Under the pieces are notes generated by a model that was given only the letters and a program-made list of their open reading frames with translations, was not told the DNA's origin and searched no databases. From Mansonella perstans (lineage: Eukaryota > Nematoda > Chromadorea > Rhabditida > Onchocercidae): a stretch of 64,000 bases of DNA. The DNA lies in the NCBI GenBank assembly GCA_037074765.1, contig JBAMDO010000022.1:62001-126000 (forward strand), written 5' to 3'. The translations under genes were made by a program, and so were the position numbers. Below are positions 23,858 through 37,200 of the stretch, one piece after another; the stretch's first letter is position 1, and each line of letters starts with the position of its first letter.

Positions 23858-23978
23858 TACAAATTGTAATCAATACATCAAAAATCCACAGAAACCATTC
23901 AGTTAAAATAACGATCGCTTCGGTTTGCCCGATTTGACATCCATAGACTTCACCAATCTGTTCTTCGAAATTAATCTG
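23858..23978 (-). other. Isolated splice-flanked ORF, unknown
   Basis: On the minus strand a CTTTTCAG precedes an open stretch reading INFEEQIGEVYGCQIGQTEA then IVILTEW. It looks coding in composition, but no partner exon was identified and no family was recognised. It may be another remnant in this cluster of decayed minus-strand fragments. Confidence 0.25.
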
Positions 23979-24355
23979 AAAAGATAAAGTTGACAAATTT
24001 AGCAAATCTTGTAGAAAAATCTCAAGCCCCTAACTAAAAGCATTGAAGTAATAGAAACAGAACGTTGAACTACTTATGGAATGAGCTGATCTGATTCATT
24101 TTTGTAAGCCCATACTATATACAAACGGAAACACCTTCAGGATCTGGTTCAAACAACTCTTTCACTACGTTGATTGATTAGCACTAGCCTAAATATAACA
24201 TTCATTGACGAGCGTTCATAGAAATTTTCCTAAGCGATATGAATAAAAATGCAAAAACTTAACAAAAATATGAATTCTAAAAAATTAGCATATATCTAAA
24301 AATTGACAAAATTTTGAAATGGTGACAAACTGCAAATCAACAGTTAGGGGAAATG

Positions 24356-24620
24356 CATGCAAAAGCTAGTAAGAAATCAGAAACTGCCACCAATCAAAAA
24401 TATTATCTAACAAAAATAACGAGTGAAATTCACGAAAAAAAGCATGTCTTTAAATAAAAACATGGAATTATCAATTAAAGAGGCGCATGAACTAATTCTT
24501 GTTGTTGTAGAGAGTGAAATTAACAAAAAGTATGCCGTAATAGAAAAATTTATGCAAGGAACACAGCTAATAAAAAATCGAAATCTGCAATGAATTGAAA
24601 ATATTATCTAATAATAACGA
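24356..24620. repeat. Degenerate duplication, about 197 bp apart
   Basis: The words ATGCAA, AGCTA, AATCAGAAACTGC, AATATTATCTAA and AATAACGA-GTG occur in the same order from about 24356 and again from about 24553 with substitutions. It looks like an old tandem duplication of a purine-rich unit. Confidence 0.55.
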
Positions 24621-25024
24621 AGCGTGTGGAACTAACAAGAAAAGCAAGCAAATATAAATGGAATTTATTAGTAATAAAAAAGCATGCAGTTAGCATTAAA
24701 AAAGCATGCAATTTAGTAATGAAAAATCAAACAGATAGTATTTAAAAAAGCATTCATAAGTAGAAGCAGTCGGAAAGCATATAAGAAACACAGTTTACAA
24801 AAAAATTAGCAGAAACATCTGGAAAGGTTGCAATAAAATTTAAATAAAAGATCTTACAGACTGCGTCCAACAAAAATGTGTGCATTGTTTTTCGATGATG
24901 CCGTTAAAGCTGCAAAGCTTCTGAATACTAAGAGAGCTCACTAAGATTATTCGGGAAAGGTGCAAAACATACGGGTAAGATATACCAATGTGTGGAGGTG
25001 CTCGCACGCAGTGATCTTATCCGT

Positions 25025-25135
25025 TAGGATTCAAGGCACGCAGTAATAAATCTTACCTGCATATGCTCATAGGCTTAGGATTCAATACATATAGTAGTGA
25101 ATCTTACCACAAGCTCATAGATTTAGGATTCAAAA
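25025..25135. repeat. Tandem repeat, about 50-bp unit
   Basis: TAGGATTCAA begins at 25025, 25076 and 25124. Between copies the order GCAGTAATAAATCTTACC / TAGTAGTGAATCTTACC then GCTCATAG is shared. This gives two full units and the start of a third. A related partial unit, ACGCAGTGATCTTATCC, lies just upstream near 25006. Confidence 0.75.
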
Positions 25136-26159
25136 TTTCAATCTGCAATCAATTAGAGACTGGCTAATGAACAAAAAGGAAAGGCTATAAATTCATAGTA
25201 AAGAGTGATTTAGTGCAAATTGTAACTCCAGGCAAAGATATAGGAAATAAATCTAAACATTATAAAATTAATTAAATAAAGACATCAAAATTCATTTTAC
25301 AATTTAAATTAATGACCTATTGGAAGTTTGCGATATAAAGTTCGTGACAGTCTCTTACTTGTACTTGATATGTCCCTTATCACAATTGGAGTTGAAAAAC
25401 GGAAGAAATGTACTGGGAAAGATTCCTTTGATATTCTTTACAATCTTTAATTGTTTTCGCTTACTGCTTAGAGTTCATGTTAATTTTATAGATTATTTTT
25501 AATGCATTTCTTTGAAAGCATTTTCATTGCTATTTTAATCCATCAATTTGTTTCACTAAATTAGCTTTACATAAATTTGGGCACTGATTTTTCATCTTAT
25601 TTAATTTCATTGTGATTTAGCATGATTTGACTTCGGACATTAGCAGTTGGTAGTGATTTTTTTAAATTGATTTTTCAAGTATTTGGTGGTTTTTTTCCTT
25701 GAATTTAAGCATGAGTTCTAATTTAGATTTTATGAATTATCAAGTTGAGTAATAATGATTATTATTATAAGTAATGATGACAATGACTATGATTACGAGT
25801 TGATCAAAGTTGACCAAGTTGAGTAATGATGATTATGATTATGTTGATATAAAAACCAATAAGTAGACAAGTAACGAAATTCAGCGACGAAGATTACTGT
25901 CACGTTGATGAGAGATTTTCTTTACTCAAAATGATATTCAAATTTACTCATACATTTATAGTATATATACAACCTTTTTGTTCATCACAGAGAATGATCT
26001 TTACTTTGGTTTGATACTAAGCATATTATATGCTTATTGATTAGTATATTTCTGCATAAAAAAACAATTTTTTTTTTCTTTAATTTGTAAGATTTTCTCT
26101 TTTTTTTTGAATTAAATAAGTGACAAATAATCAAAATAGACATTACGTGCAAGTTGAAA

Positions 26160-26540
26160 TTTAATAATATGTATTATTAAATGGAATTTTCTATTTATGA
26201 AACCAGTGAGAAAGTTCACTATCATAGGATCGGTCATTGCATTGGTCACTGTAGTAATATTGACCATTTAATAACATCTGTTATTAAATTAAATTTCTTT
26301 ATTAGTTTTGCTAAAATTATAGAATTGGTCATTGCATTTTCATCGTAGTAACATCTTAATAATATTTATTATTAAATGTTATAATATATATTATTAAATA
26401 GATTTCTTCATTAATTTTGCTATTTAATAAATCAGTGAGAAAGTTTAATTTCACAATAAAATTATAGCATTGGTCATTGCATTGATCATTGATCATCGTA
26501 ATCGTAGTAAATATTGACGACGTTATCAAATGACTTCTAA
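26160..26540. repeat. Degenerate ATT-rich direct repeats
   Basis: The words ATTGGTCATTGCATT, TATTATTAAATG, CAGTGAGAAAGTT and ATCGTAGTAA recur two to three times each across this interval in similar order. The minus-strand ORF at 26356-26634 is a translation of this material and is not called. Confidence 0.5.
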
Positions 26541-27061
26541 AATTTAAATAATAAATTAATTGTAAATTTCTTATGCATCTTCTTTTTTTCAGTAAAATAT
26601 ATTTGCATTGAGAATTATTGAGAATTGTTAGCAATTTCTCATTTCGTTTTCCATTTTATGTCTGAATTTAATAATTTTTGGAGTGTATTTAACAACTACT
26701 AGACATGTTGAAATTTGTTTAATTGATCCTGTGAATATAGGAGAAGCATGACAATCAGTATCAATCAATTTGCTTAGACGTAACGTATTGGTAATATGCT
26801 ATTACAGAATAGGAATGGTATATCAAAAAAGGAATGGATAACCAGGTACCTTTCAATACCTGGCATCATCAATATTTGAATCAGTATTTGAAATAGTAGT
26901 TCATTTGACAACATTTGAATTGTACAGATTTGACTCGTAGTTCATTTGACATAGTCTGACATAATTGTATAGATTTAACATGGTATAGATAGTTCCCCAT
27001 ACAAACAGATCAAATATTCAAAACACACAATCATTCAAACAAACATGCCTTACAGTCGAAG

Positions 27062-27390
27062 AGGGAATTGGAATAGCATTACCATACCGTTAAAATAATT
27101 AAATTAATGTGTCGTCATAAAATTAATTAAATTATCACTTGGCTAATCGTTTTTTTTTTTACCATTACCTATTTTTCAGTTCCGGATCAATCAGTTTAAT
27201 AGACATAACGTATGGTAGTGTGCTGTTACGGAAAAGGGAATTGGAATAGCATTGCCATACCGTTTAAATAATTAAGTTAATTAAGTTGATATGTCATCAT
27301 AAAATTTATTAAATTGTCTAATTGGCTAATCATATTTAATTTTTTTCTTTACCATTTCCTATTCTTCAATTTCGGATGATTTCCTAATTT
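27062..27390. repeat. Tandem duplication, 173-bp period
   Basis: AGGGAATTGGAATAGCATT starts at 27062 and again at 27235. Both copies continue through CCATACCGTT, ATAATTAA, GTC(G/A)TCATAAAATT, TTGGCTAATC and ACCATT(A/T)CCTATT(T/C)TTCA. The material before the second copy (ATCAATCAGTTTAATAGACA) resembles 26762-26830, so a third, more diverged unit may lie upstream. Confidence 0.75.
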
Positions 27391-28210
27391 TCATCTTTTA
27401 TTTTTAAATATAAATGAAATTCGGAGGAAAAGATATTGCCGCTCAAAAGTCTTTCAGAAATAATAATTGTTCATGAATAATAATGCACTTTGTGTATTCG
27501 AAATGGATCAACCGCAAAAACTTTGAGAAAATATGTAAAGTTTAGTTAATTAAAATTTAATTGAGATTTCACAATTTATCTAAAACTGAAAAATGTATGA
27601 TAATTTTGAAAGTTTAATCCATGCGAAATTTCCATCAAATCTATAGATTGTATTAATTTATAACTTATTGATTGGATTCTTTGTTATGCAAATGATCTTA
27701 GCAATTGAACAGGTGATAGATTAAAATTATGTTTTAAATACAAATTCCTGCTTATCCAATTAATATCACAATATTAATTTGCAAAAAATATATTTCCATA
27801 TGGCAAATATCTTAATTTAGCCATATTTTGTGCTGTAATAGTGCATCGAACTTTTGCACCCAAAGTGTGCCTTCGATGGCCTGTTGACCATTTGAAAAAT
27901 TTACTTTTAGAATAAAATTTTGCAAGTTTGCTTTTTTTTTAAACTATTGTATTTAAATTGTATTCCGGAATAATAATTTTTTGTTTCGTTTACTTGTCAT
28001 TTGCGATCTTTTTTATCATCTGATGTTATCATCGTATAGCATAAATGAGAGTTTTTACTAATTTAATCATTTTTCTGATTATTTTGAATGATCATGTAAT
28101 TTCCGTGAGCACTTACGAGATCTTTTCAGGATTTGCTGGCGTATTCATTTATTCTCATTGTAATGAAGCAGTCATTTCGCCACATAAAATTTATTATATA
28201 GTAGAATTCA

Positions 28211-28218
28211 TATTTTAG
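28211..28218 (+). promoter_or_regulatory. Possible spliced-leader trans-splice acceptor
   Basis: TATTTTAG ends 17 bases upstream of the ATG at 28236 of the DDX19-like helicase. No upstream exon fits. An acceptor this close to a start codon is typical of nematode trans-spliced transcripts. Confidence 0.4.
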
Positions 28219-28235
28219 CACATTGTTACTGGTGA

Positions 28236-31200
28236 ATGGCAGGAGCAAACGATTCAGATAATTCATGGATACATCCTGAAGATCATCTGGAAAACCGTCG
28301 AAATTTTGTGGACAAGGTTTGAAATTTCATTCTCTCTCTTTCAGATTTCAGCCAATTACTTTAGTGCATCCGATAAATATACACATGTTAAAGAGGTGAA
28401 TATATAAGCCTGTAGAATTGCAACGAACACTTCAAACCCTATTAATGCAATTATAAATGAAAGCGGTATAGAGGTTAGAGTCATGTGCATATTCATAATA
28501 AACCCCGCTATCACTTTGATGATCGTATGTTCCGCAGTCATATTTGCTACAACTGATATCTCAACATATCAATAAAATCGACCATTTTCTCTCTTTCAGA
28601 TTTCACTGATCTCGGAAGGGAAATAATTCACAGTGCAAATATCCTGTAACAATAGATTAGGAAGTACTTTGTTCAGAAAGAACTTATAGGAAGAATAGAA
28701 TAAGTATGAGAGAAATTTATCTTATATATATATATATATATAGCTGCCCATGGTTGATTTCATTGGGAAAATTTTCAAAAACAAACATTTAAATTGTCAA
28801 AAGTAAATATCCAAATATATATTGAGAATGAGGTCAAAGTACTGAATATTTTTTAGCACGAATTGTGTAAGTAACATCAGCAGTCATTTATGATTGCATT
28901 TGCAAAAGTTAACATAGCATAATTACGCATATTACGGAAAACTTCAAATAATTATTTCAGACAAAAGCTTTATCTTTAAATGATAAACTTGGGGTAAGCA
29001 GCAGTAGTGATAACAACGAGCAGTACACTGGCGGATTTACAGGTATTATTCACGAGAAATTCCTTATTGTATGTTTATAGAATGAATTTAATTTGCAAAA
29101 CATTGGTTCTTCCAAAAAAAAAAAAAAGAAAAAAAAATTACTAATCTCTTTGTTTTCCCGTAAAATCTTCCTTCAAATAGTTAGACAGTGTTTTTATGGC
29201 TGAGCAATGTTTTGAGATTTGTTAATTGGAACAATATCCATTGGAAAAAATAGGGTATCATGAAGTTATTATTAGAAAAATAATTTTGAATTATAAAATC
29301 ACAGTAATACTGAGGAAATAAAACTCGTTATTGATACACGGGCAGTAATTATCAGTGCTGTTCTAGTTTACACTAGACCTAGAAAAATTCAATGGTTCAT
29401 ATAGGTTTTTAGAGCAGTTTTCTACGTTTTTATAGGCGTATATTTATATTTGTTTGACTGGAATAATCAGGCATTTGTTATACTTATGATTGTTCCATTC
29501 TCAAGATATATGCTTTGCTATCTTTAATTATTTTCCTCTTCTTTTCTTTATCACCTTTTTTCTGGTTTATTGGTTTGTTCTCGTCATTGTTTCTCCTTTA
29601 ATTTCACTACCGTTACTCGTTGTTTTTCTCATCATCCTTTTTCGCAACCTTCACAACCCCAGAACTTACAAAACTGCTGATTTAAACTAACTTTTTTTGT
29701 CGAGTTATCTTAATTTTTTTGGACAAAAAAAATCTCTTAGCAAGAAAGCGAAACATCTCATATTTTAAAAGTCCATCGAAATCTGATAAATGTCTTCTTG
29801 CATTGAATTTTATCTTATCTTTGATAATCAGGAAACTGTTATCATCACCAATAAGATGGGAATTATTTTTGAAAATTTTTATATCTAGTTGCTTTTTTAT
29901 CTATATTGTGACTTTTCCAAGTTATTACTTCAAGTGTTAAAAATAACCCAACCGATTGTACACTGTTGATTGAAAGCAATTTTAAATTTTTTGCAGCACC
30001 AGAAGTATTTGGTCAAAGTGTATTTGGTCGTGGTTCAAGTTTACGATGTGGTCCAAGCGGTGGTAGCAGCAATCGTGGCAAAGTCGCTGATGGCAGTTGT
30101 AACAGCGGTAATCAAGGAATGTCTTTTAACCCGGTTTCAAGGAATTCATTTGGAAGTAGGTTTATTTCATCTAGTGCGATAAGGTTAATCATTCGAAGTA
30201 ACAATTCATTTGCAATTGAACGATAGATTTTAAAATCATTCGGATATCTTTAGTTTGTCATATTCATTGAGATCATCTAATTAAATTTAGATTCCGTAAA
30301 ATATATCCTTAGTTTTCTTTCTGTCGCTTAGCAGTTCAAATCGAGATTAAAATTTCAGTTAAATTTTTAATTTCTTTATCAATTCAAATTGTAATTGGCA
30401 ATTTATATTCAGTGTTTACAGCTGAATATCTGAGCTATAAAGTTCTCTTGTTTCAAGGCTTTGCTCGACGAACATCTGAAAGTACATTTGGTGGTGGAAT
30501 TCGGCCCATTAAATCAGTTGATTCATCCGTTGGTGACGGAAATTTTGGATTTCGAGCAACTAATCCAGCAGCATTTTCAAGCAGCGGTTTTTCTAAACGA
30601 AATTTGCTTGTTGAGGATTCGAAGCAGTCAAGCAGCATGGGTCAGTTCGTTTCATCAACTATTGATATATCCGATTTATCTTCTATCCCTCCTCAGTTCG
30701 GTGGTAAAATAATGAACAATAGATAAACAGATGGATAAACCGTAAGGTGAAAGAGTTTCAGGGTTAGAACGAAAAAATTTGGAAGCAGAAAGTAGTCATT
30801 TCTCAGCAGCTCCACCATTTTCAAAGAACCAAGGCTTCAGAAATACTGCTGGAAACGTTCGAATGCAGCAACCCTTCCAGGCTAGAAAATCACCAGGTCA
30901 AATTTCTGTATGGGATGATATTCATATATAAAATTAAGCAATGATATTACTGATAGATTACGTTATAAGTCTCATTTCTTTCTTAGTATTAAATATTAAA
31001 CTTTTCATTTTGATTACACAAAAATCAAATACTTCTCTGAAGTTTTTAATTTCGCATTTTGAAATCAATATTTTTTTTTCAAGTTTTCAAAGACTATTAT
31101 TTATATCCATAGCAATCGAGAGATATCGAACAAGCGGTTACGTACTGTAAATGCAGTTAAGATAAATTAGAAAAAAGTGCTTATGATGCTTATGATGGTA

Positions 31201-34200
31201 ATTTTTTGAGTTGTTACATATTGTAGCATTTATTCGGTTTTAGTTTATTTGTAGTAACTTTTTTTCTTGTTTAAATTAAATTGAAATGGTATAACTCATC
31301 ATTGATCATTTTTCAGCAAACGATACGTTATCTCTGGAAGAACGTGAGAAAAATTTCTGGAAACAGGCTGCTAATCGTTCATCTCCATTCGTTCCTATCC
31401 GAATGGCAAAGAGTACTTTTTCTTACTATTAAAATTATTACTGTAGAGCAAGTAGTACTTTTGTAGAAGAGTTTTTTCAAGCTTCATAAATATTTTGTTA
31501 GCTTACCTGCAATCAAATTACTTCATTTTACAAGTATTTCTTTTAGAAACGTAGTTCTTAATTCAGTAGTTTCATGAAGAACATAAGTAACGGTTTAAAA
31601 AAGAAGTATAAAACGTGTGCTATTATGATCATGATTTACTGTATCATATTTTAGTTTTTTTTTTTTTTAATATAACGATTTAACTGTTATAACTTCTTTA
31701 GGTCCACCAAGTAATATAGACTCCCAGTTTGGTGGTTTCACGCTTCCATCTAGCGGTCGGCCGCTGTATGGACGAGGTGTTTGCGGCGACGAAGAAAATG
31801 AAAAAAGTAAAGATAAATTATTCATCAACTTTTTGTGAACATTTGATGAATGATTTCCTTAAGTAGAATTATTCATGTTTTATTTTCGTTCTGTGGTTTT
31901 GAAATTTTTTGCCTCGTTAATTTTCGATAATATCCTAAAAAGAATTGTTTATTTAGGACATGATACTCAACAGTCTGATTCTGCTTCATCCTCACAGGTG
32001 CCGTTTTTTCTCTGGTACTCAAATTGTTTTGGTAGCATGTTTGGTAGTAAAGATGTTTGGATACCAGAAACATTAATTGAACGTTTCGGTCATTGTCATC
32101 TTATCGCTACTTGTTGATTCTTATTTCGAAGTATTTTTGTAATTTCTAAAATCCATCAGAATTTTGAAATATCAAAGTATTATTTAGCGGAAAGCAGTGA
32201 TGAATGTTGATCAGGAAGCTTTCCAGCATAGTGCTGATGAGACCTTTCCGAAAGAGGAATATGAAAAACGTGAGTTTGCGCATATTTTTTAACACGGAAA
32301 ATAAATTTTTAAAAATTTAAAATAATTGTGATCTTTCATTATATAACGGAAAATACAAAAAATTTTAGTTCACCATATTCAACTTACTACCCCATTTATA
32401 AATTTAAATGCAATGGTTTGAAAAGGATAATGGGACGCATTTGATGTGGAGTTATGTCATCATTAAGAAATGAGCTGTGCTAAATATTCAAGCCCGTTTT
32501 GCTGATAAATAATCATGAGAGCAGTAATTTATGCATATGTTGAATTAATGTTGATGAAATCTTGCGAAATGCCAGTTACAATAGTGAAATGTATTGGACT
32601 TGGACAATATTTTAAATTTCTGATCATTTAATTGCAATCATACTCTCAGAATTCTCAGAATTTTTCAGCGATGCCAAGCGAAGAAATATCGTTGCTAAAC
32701 AAAATATTGCATAAAAAATTGGAAAATTTGCAAAACGGTAGTTTAAAAATTTCACAGGCTCGAAGTGATCCAAATTCACCACTCTACTCCGTTACTTCAT
32801 TCCAGAGTTTACGCCTGTTCGTTTTTATTTAGAATTCAAAAAGCTCTAAATGAACGATTCTGTAGAAAGTTTAAATAAACGCTTATGCATTTCACAGCAT
32901 CAAAAATTTCAATCGTAATAACGACTAGAGCGTTTCGAAGAATCGCATCTAAAAATTAAAATTTTGATATGATGTTTTAATTCTGTCCAAATTTCAATAT
33001 TTTTGTGTTTTAAAATTTCGTACATTTATAGGAAAGATGAACTTCTAAAGGCTTTAGACAAAATGAACTTCTACATGCCATCAAAAATTCAAGAAGCGGC
33101 TTTGCCTTTACTTCTGGTTGAACCGTATGTGCCTGTTTTATTTTTTTTAAACTTTTTTTGCTTATTGCAAATTTAGGAAGTCCAAAGAGTGATCATATCA
33201 ATCATTTACAGCTAAGCGGTTGAATTAAATATGGTGCTTCTGATCAATATTAATATGCAGTTAAATATAGTCTTCTGACAATGTTTTCGACTTAGTGTTT
33301 TTTACTGAGCTGACTTAAGCTGTATTGATTTAATTGATTATATTTAGGTGGTAGTTGTAGGAGGTCATTTATTTGATTATAATATCTGAATAGTTTCCGG
33401 TTTCAATATTTGCTAATTACTGAATACAATCATTTCATAAGCAGAATAACTTACTTGTTCTAAAATGTATCCATTTCAGTAATTCTCAATTTAATTATCG
33501 AAAACTTCAAATGTTTTTAAGACCAATGAATTTGATTGCACAAGCACAAAGTGGTACTGGTAAAACAGCAACTTTTGTACTTACAATGCTCTCACGTGTC
33601 ATTCCGTCAAATAAATGGCCTCAGTGTTTGTGCCTCGCACCTACTTATGAATTGGCTATGCAGATTGGCCAAGTAGTGAAGAAAATGAGCGAGTTTTTGC
33701 CGGAAATCGAAATCCGCTACGCAGTTAAGGGTGAACGAAGTAAGCTCTTATTGTAAATTTATTTCATACAGAAGCACTTAATTCAATGATTAGTATTTGA
33801 AAATTGCTGTATAAAGATCTGATATATTTCATTTCTCTGTCCACCGCATTCCTTTTTCTCTGCTTTATTGATGGTAGGAATTAAAAGCGAAAAAAGAATA
33901 ACAGTTTCCATTTTTTCAGTTTCAATCCATAAATGAAAAATTTCACCAGTTTTCTTTTGTTTAGTTTCTGTCCCACCATTTGTTTGTAACATTCTGTTTC
34001 TTGGCTCCTGATTTTTTGGGAAAATGTTTTTTTTTTCTCTCTCTGTTCTCAGTGCTTTTCAATAACTGAAAAAGTACTTAAAAGGATAGAATAAGAAATG
34101 GTACAAAAAGTTTTTAATAGTCCTTAGAAACTACCATATAAACCTAAAGTCACTGTTTAGATTTCAGCAGTGTAAATTTTCGCTTTAATTTACTTATTCC

Positions 34201-37200
34201 AGCAAAGTGAATAAGATTTTTTATAACTTTTTAGTATCTCGTGGCGAAAAAATCGAAGAACAGATTATAATTGGTACACCAGGTAAAATGTTAGACTGGG
34301 TGACAAAGTTCAAAGTGATCGACCCATCGAAAATAATTTGTTTAGTGTTAGATGAAGCTGATGTTATGATTTCACAGCAAGGACATCAAGACCAAAGTAT
34401 TCGATTGCACAAGTATGTTTGTTCATTCATTTTTTTCGAAATCTAGACTAAACTCGATTCATTTTCTGAAAGACGGATTATATCTGAGTTGGCGTGAGTA
34501 AGATGAAGTATTTCGCTTAAATGATGAATTACGACCTAGTAATTTGGTATAATTAATATGAGCTCAGGTTTAAGGTGTTAAGTCTTGGATAGGCTTTTGG
34601 ACATAATGTTGATTCATAACAGTATCTTGAGGAATCTATTAAACTATTAAAGTTCAGATTATTTCAGTTTGATACTCATCATTAGGTCATTTCAAATATC
34701 AATTTCAAACTCGCTTTTTTTTTTTTTTTTTTTAGTTTTTATTTCTAATTTTTTGGTGGCTTATTTTTCTTTTCTCTTTTTTTTTGAAGTTTGTTTTAGT
34801 GAATTGGAAAAATCAGGAGCTAAATATCAAAGTCTGCTATTCAGTGCTACGTATGATGAAAGTGTTCGATCATTTGCAGATTCCATTATCAAAGATGCCG
34901 TCAATATCACGTAATGTTTTATTGTTAAATGTTCATGGAGATTTATAGATCTTATTGTATATGAGACAGTTCTGAAGAATGATGAAAACAGTAGGAACAT
35001 GGAAGAAAACTAACAGATTGTGACTCATTCGTGTTTAGTTTAAACATACGTTTGGCATGAAGTTATCAAGCTGGTTTAATTTTGATAATTGAATTTTGAA
35101 TTTTCTACATTTTGATTCAATTTTCATTTGATTTTCATCTTCCAGTTTGACCAGTTAATTAACATTTTTTATTCATTATTTCTTCTTCCCCTATGCACCT
35201 TTCAAATGATAATAAATATATAGTGACGAGTAAAATAGGTTAAGCGCTTAATTTCATGGATAAGGAATAAAAGATGGGAAAAGATAGGATAATCACTATT
35301 TGAATTGTTAATGGTAGCGAACAAATTCAATGTGAGTTACGCAATAGTTTCCTAGCTTTGTGATACTGCAAATTATGGTGTTTGTTAAAAGGTCATATTT
35401 CCGTAAAAGGGTGTTATTAGAAAAAGGTGTCTGGGAAGAGCTAAGTACAGTAACAAATAGAAAATATTAAATTTCGATATTTCTTCAGCTTGAGAGCAAA
35501 GAGGAAAATTTTTGAATCAGGATTTCTCAAATATATTTTTTGTTTAGTGGAAAACGTTTCAAATTCATTTTTTCATATCAAAGCCAAGTATTAAAAAATT
35601 TATATTCTTTGATATGAGTAAATTTAGACCTTAATTTCATTACTGAATTTGGCATGTCCAGAAACTTAATGTATCTAAAAAATTAGTATCAATGGTTTGT
35701 TACTGGTTTTGTTGTGGAATGATGCTATTCTGATTAAGAGTGGACGATGACTGTTGTACAGACAATAAACTGTTATCTAGTTGAAGAAATTAGCAAAAGG
35801 CTGGTCAAAATAACTATGTTTATAAATAGGTTCTAGCTAATAGCTTTTTAAAGACTTTAGTGGCTTAAATGGATGTTTCTAAAAAATTAAAATTTCTCTT
35901 GATCTAATATTTAAATTAAAGTTGTCATTCTACACTGGAATTTATAAATTAACTAATCATCCAACAATTTATCGTCGATCCCTTTTATGTAGAAGATTTT
36001 CCGATGCAAGTAGCGAACGAAAAGTTCAAATCGCAGTTGGTGGTTGCAGTAAAAATACTATTTATCTGGCCATTGACCGCTCCAATGTTTATTTTAGAGC
36101 AGGACAGGGGAGATCTCAGGTGCTGTTGGTAACATCTGTTCAGAAAAATATAAAAGCTTTTAAGTTTATTGATATCAAATTGTTGGTGTCAAATTTCTCA
36201 CACTTTACAGTATTAAAAAAAATTAAGTGGAATGTAAAAATTGAGATATTTTTGCTTAGTGAATAAGGAATTTCAATGAAATATTGGTATTTTATCAGTA
36301 AAAACTGTAAAAATTAGGAAAAAAATTTTTTAATAATGGACTGCTTTATATGCATGGTATTTTATCAGTAAAAACTAAGGAAATGAAATAATAATGCAGA
36401 ATAATTTCATTGATCCATTTAAAGTAAAACTTTATGATCTGTCATAATGATCTGTTTCTGATTTGCTTTTTTCGCTGATTTTAAAATTCATAAGGACATG
36501 AGTTACATTGAGTGTAACTCAACCGTAACATGGACATTTTGGTAATTCAAAAGTTGGCATGAAATTTTGGAATCAAAAATTTTTTTGAATGTATTTGCAT
36601 TCATTAGCTGTAGTAGCAATATTTCTACATAAATCATTTGGAGAAATCATTTAAAAAAAAAAAAAAATTCGAAACTTGATAGGATACAAATACTTAAATA
36701 GCGCATTTTAGTGATTTCATTCATAGATATCTGTGAACATTTACGTTATACTTTAAAATAATATATACTTTCATATAATGTATACTTGAATATATCATAA
36801 TAAAAATATATTTTTAGTAATGTATACTTTAATATATCAAATTCCTTTAATGTATCAAATTTCTTGATCCTTAATAATCTACGGTAATGATGCTGCAAAA
36901 TGCTACCAATGTTCGTTTACTTATTTATTTTTTTTGGAAGAATTTTTTGTCTCTTTTTTTCACAAATTAATGCTAATTAATGAATATTATTTGTTTATAT
37001 TTAAGCAATATCACTTTATGCATACGTAATCTAGTATCTTAAACTTTTTATGCAGCTTTTATGTATGCGTATCTATTTGCACTTAACAGAACAAAAGTGT
37101 TTGTTGTACCGAAATTATGCATGGCAAAGGATTTGAAGTGGGAAATGATCCGAAAAATTGCAAAATGCTAATTGCTAATTTTTTTTAGGCTGTTATATTG

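Larger units (their letters stand above)
24000..28235. other. Gene-free repeat-rich region
   Basis: No supported exon was found. The interval holds a duplicated purine-rich block (24356-24620), a 50-bp tandem repeat (25025-25135), ATT-rich repeats at 26160-26540 and a 173-bp tandem repeat (27062-27390), listed separately. The + strand from about 24240 to 24860 is strongly A-rich. A stretch at 24876 reads MCALFFDDAVKAAKLLNTKR but has no recognised homology. Confidence 0.5.
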
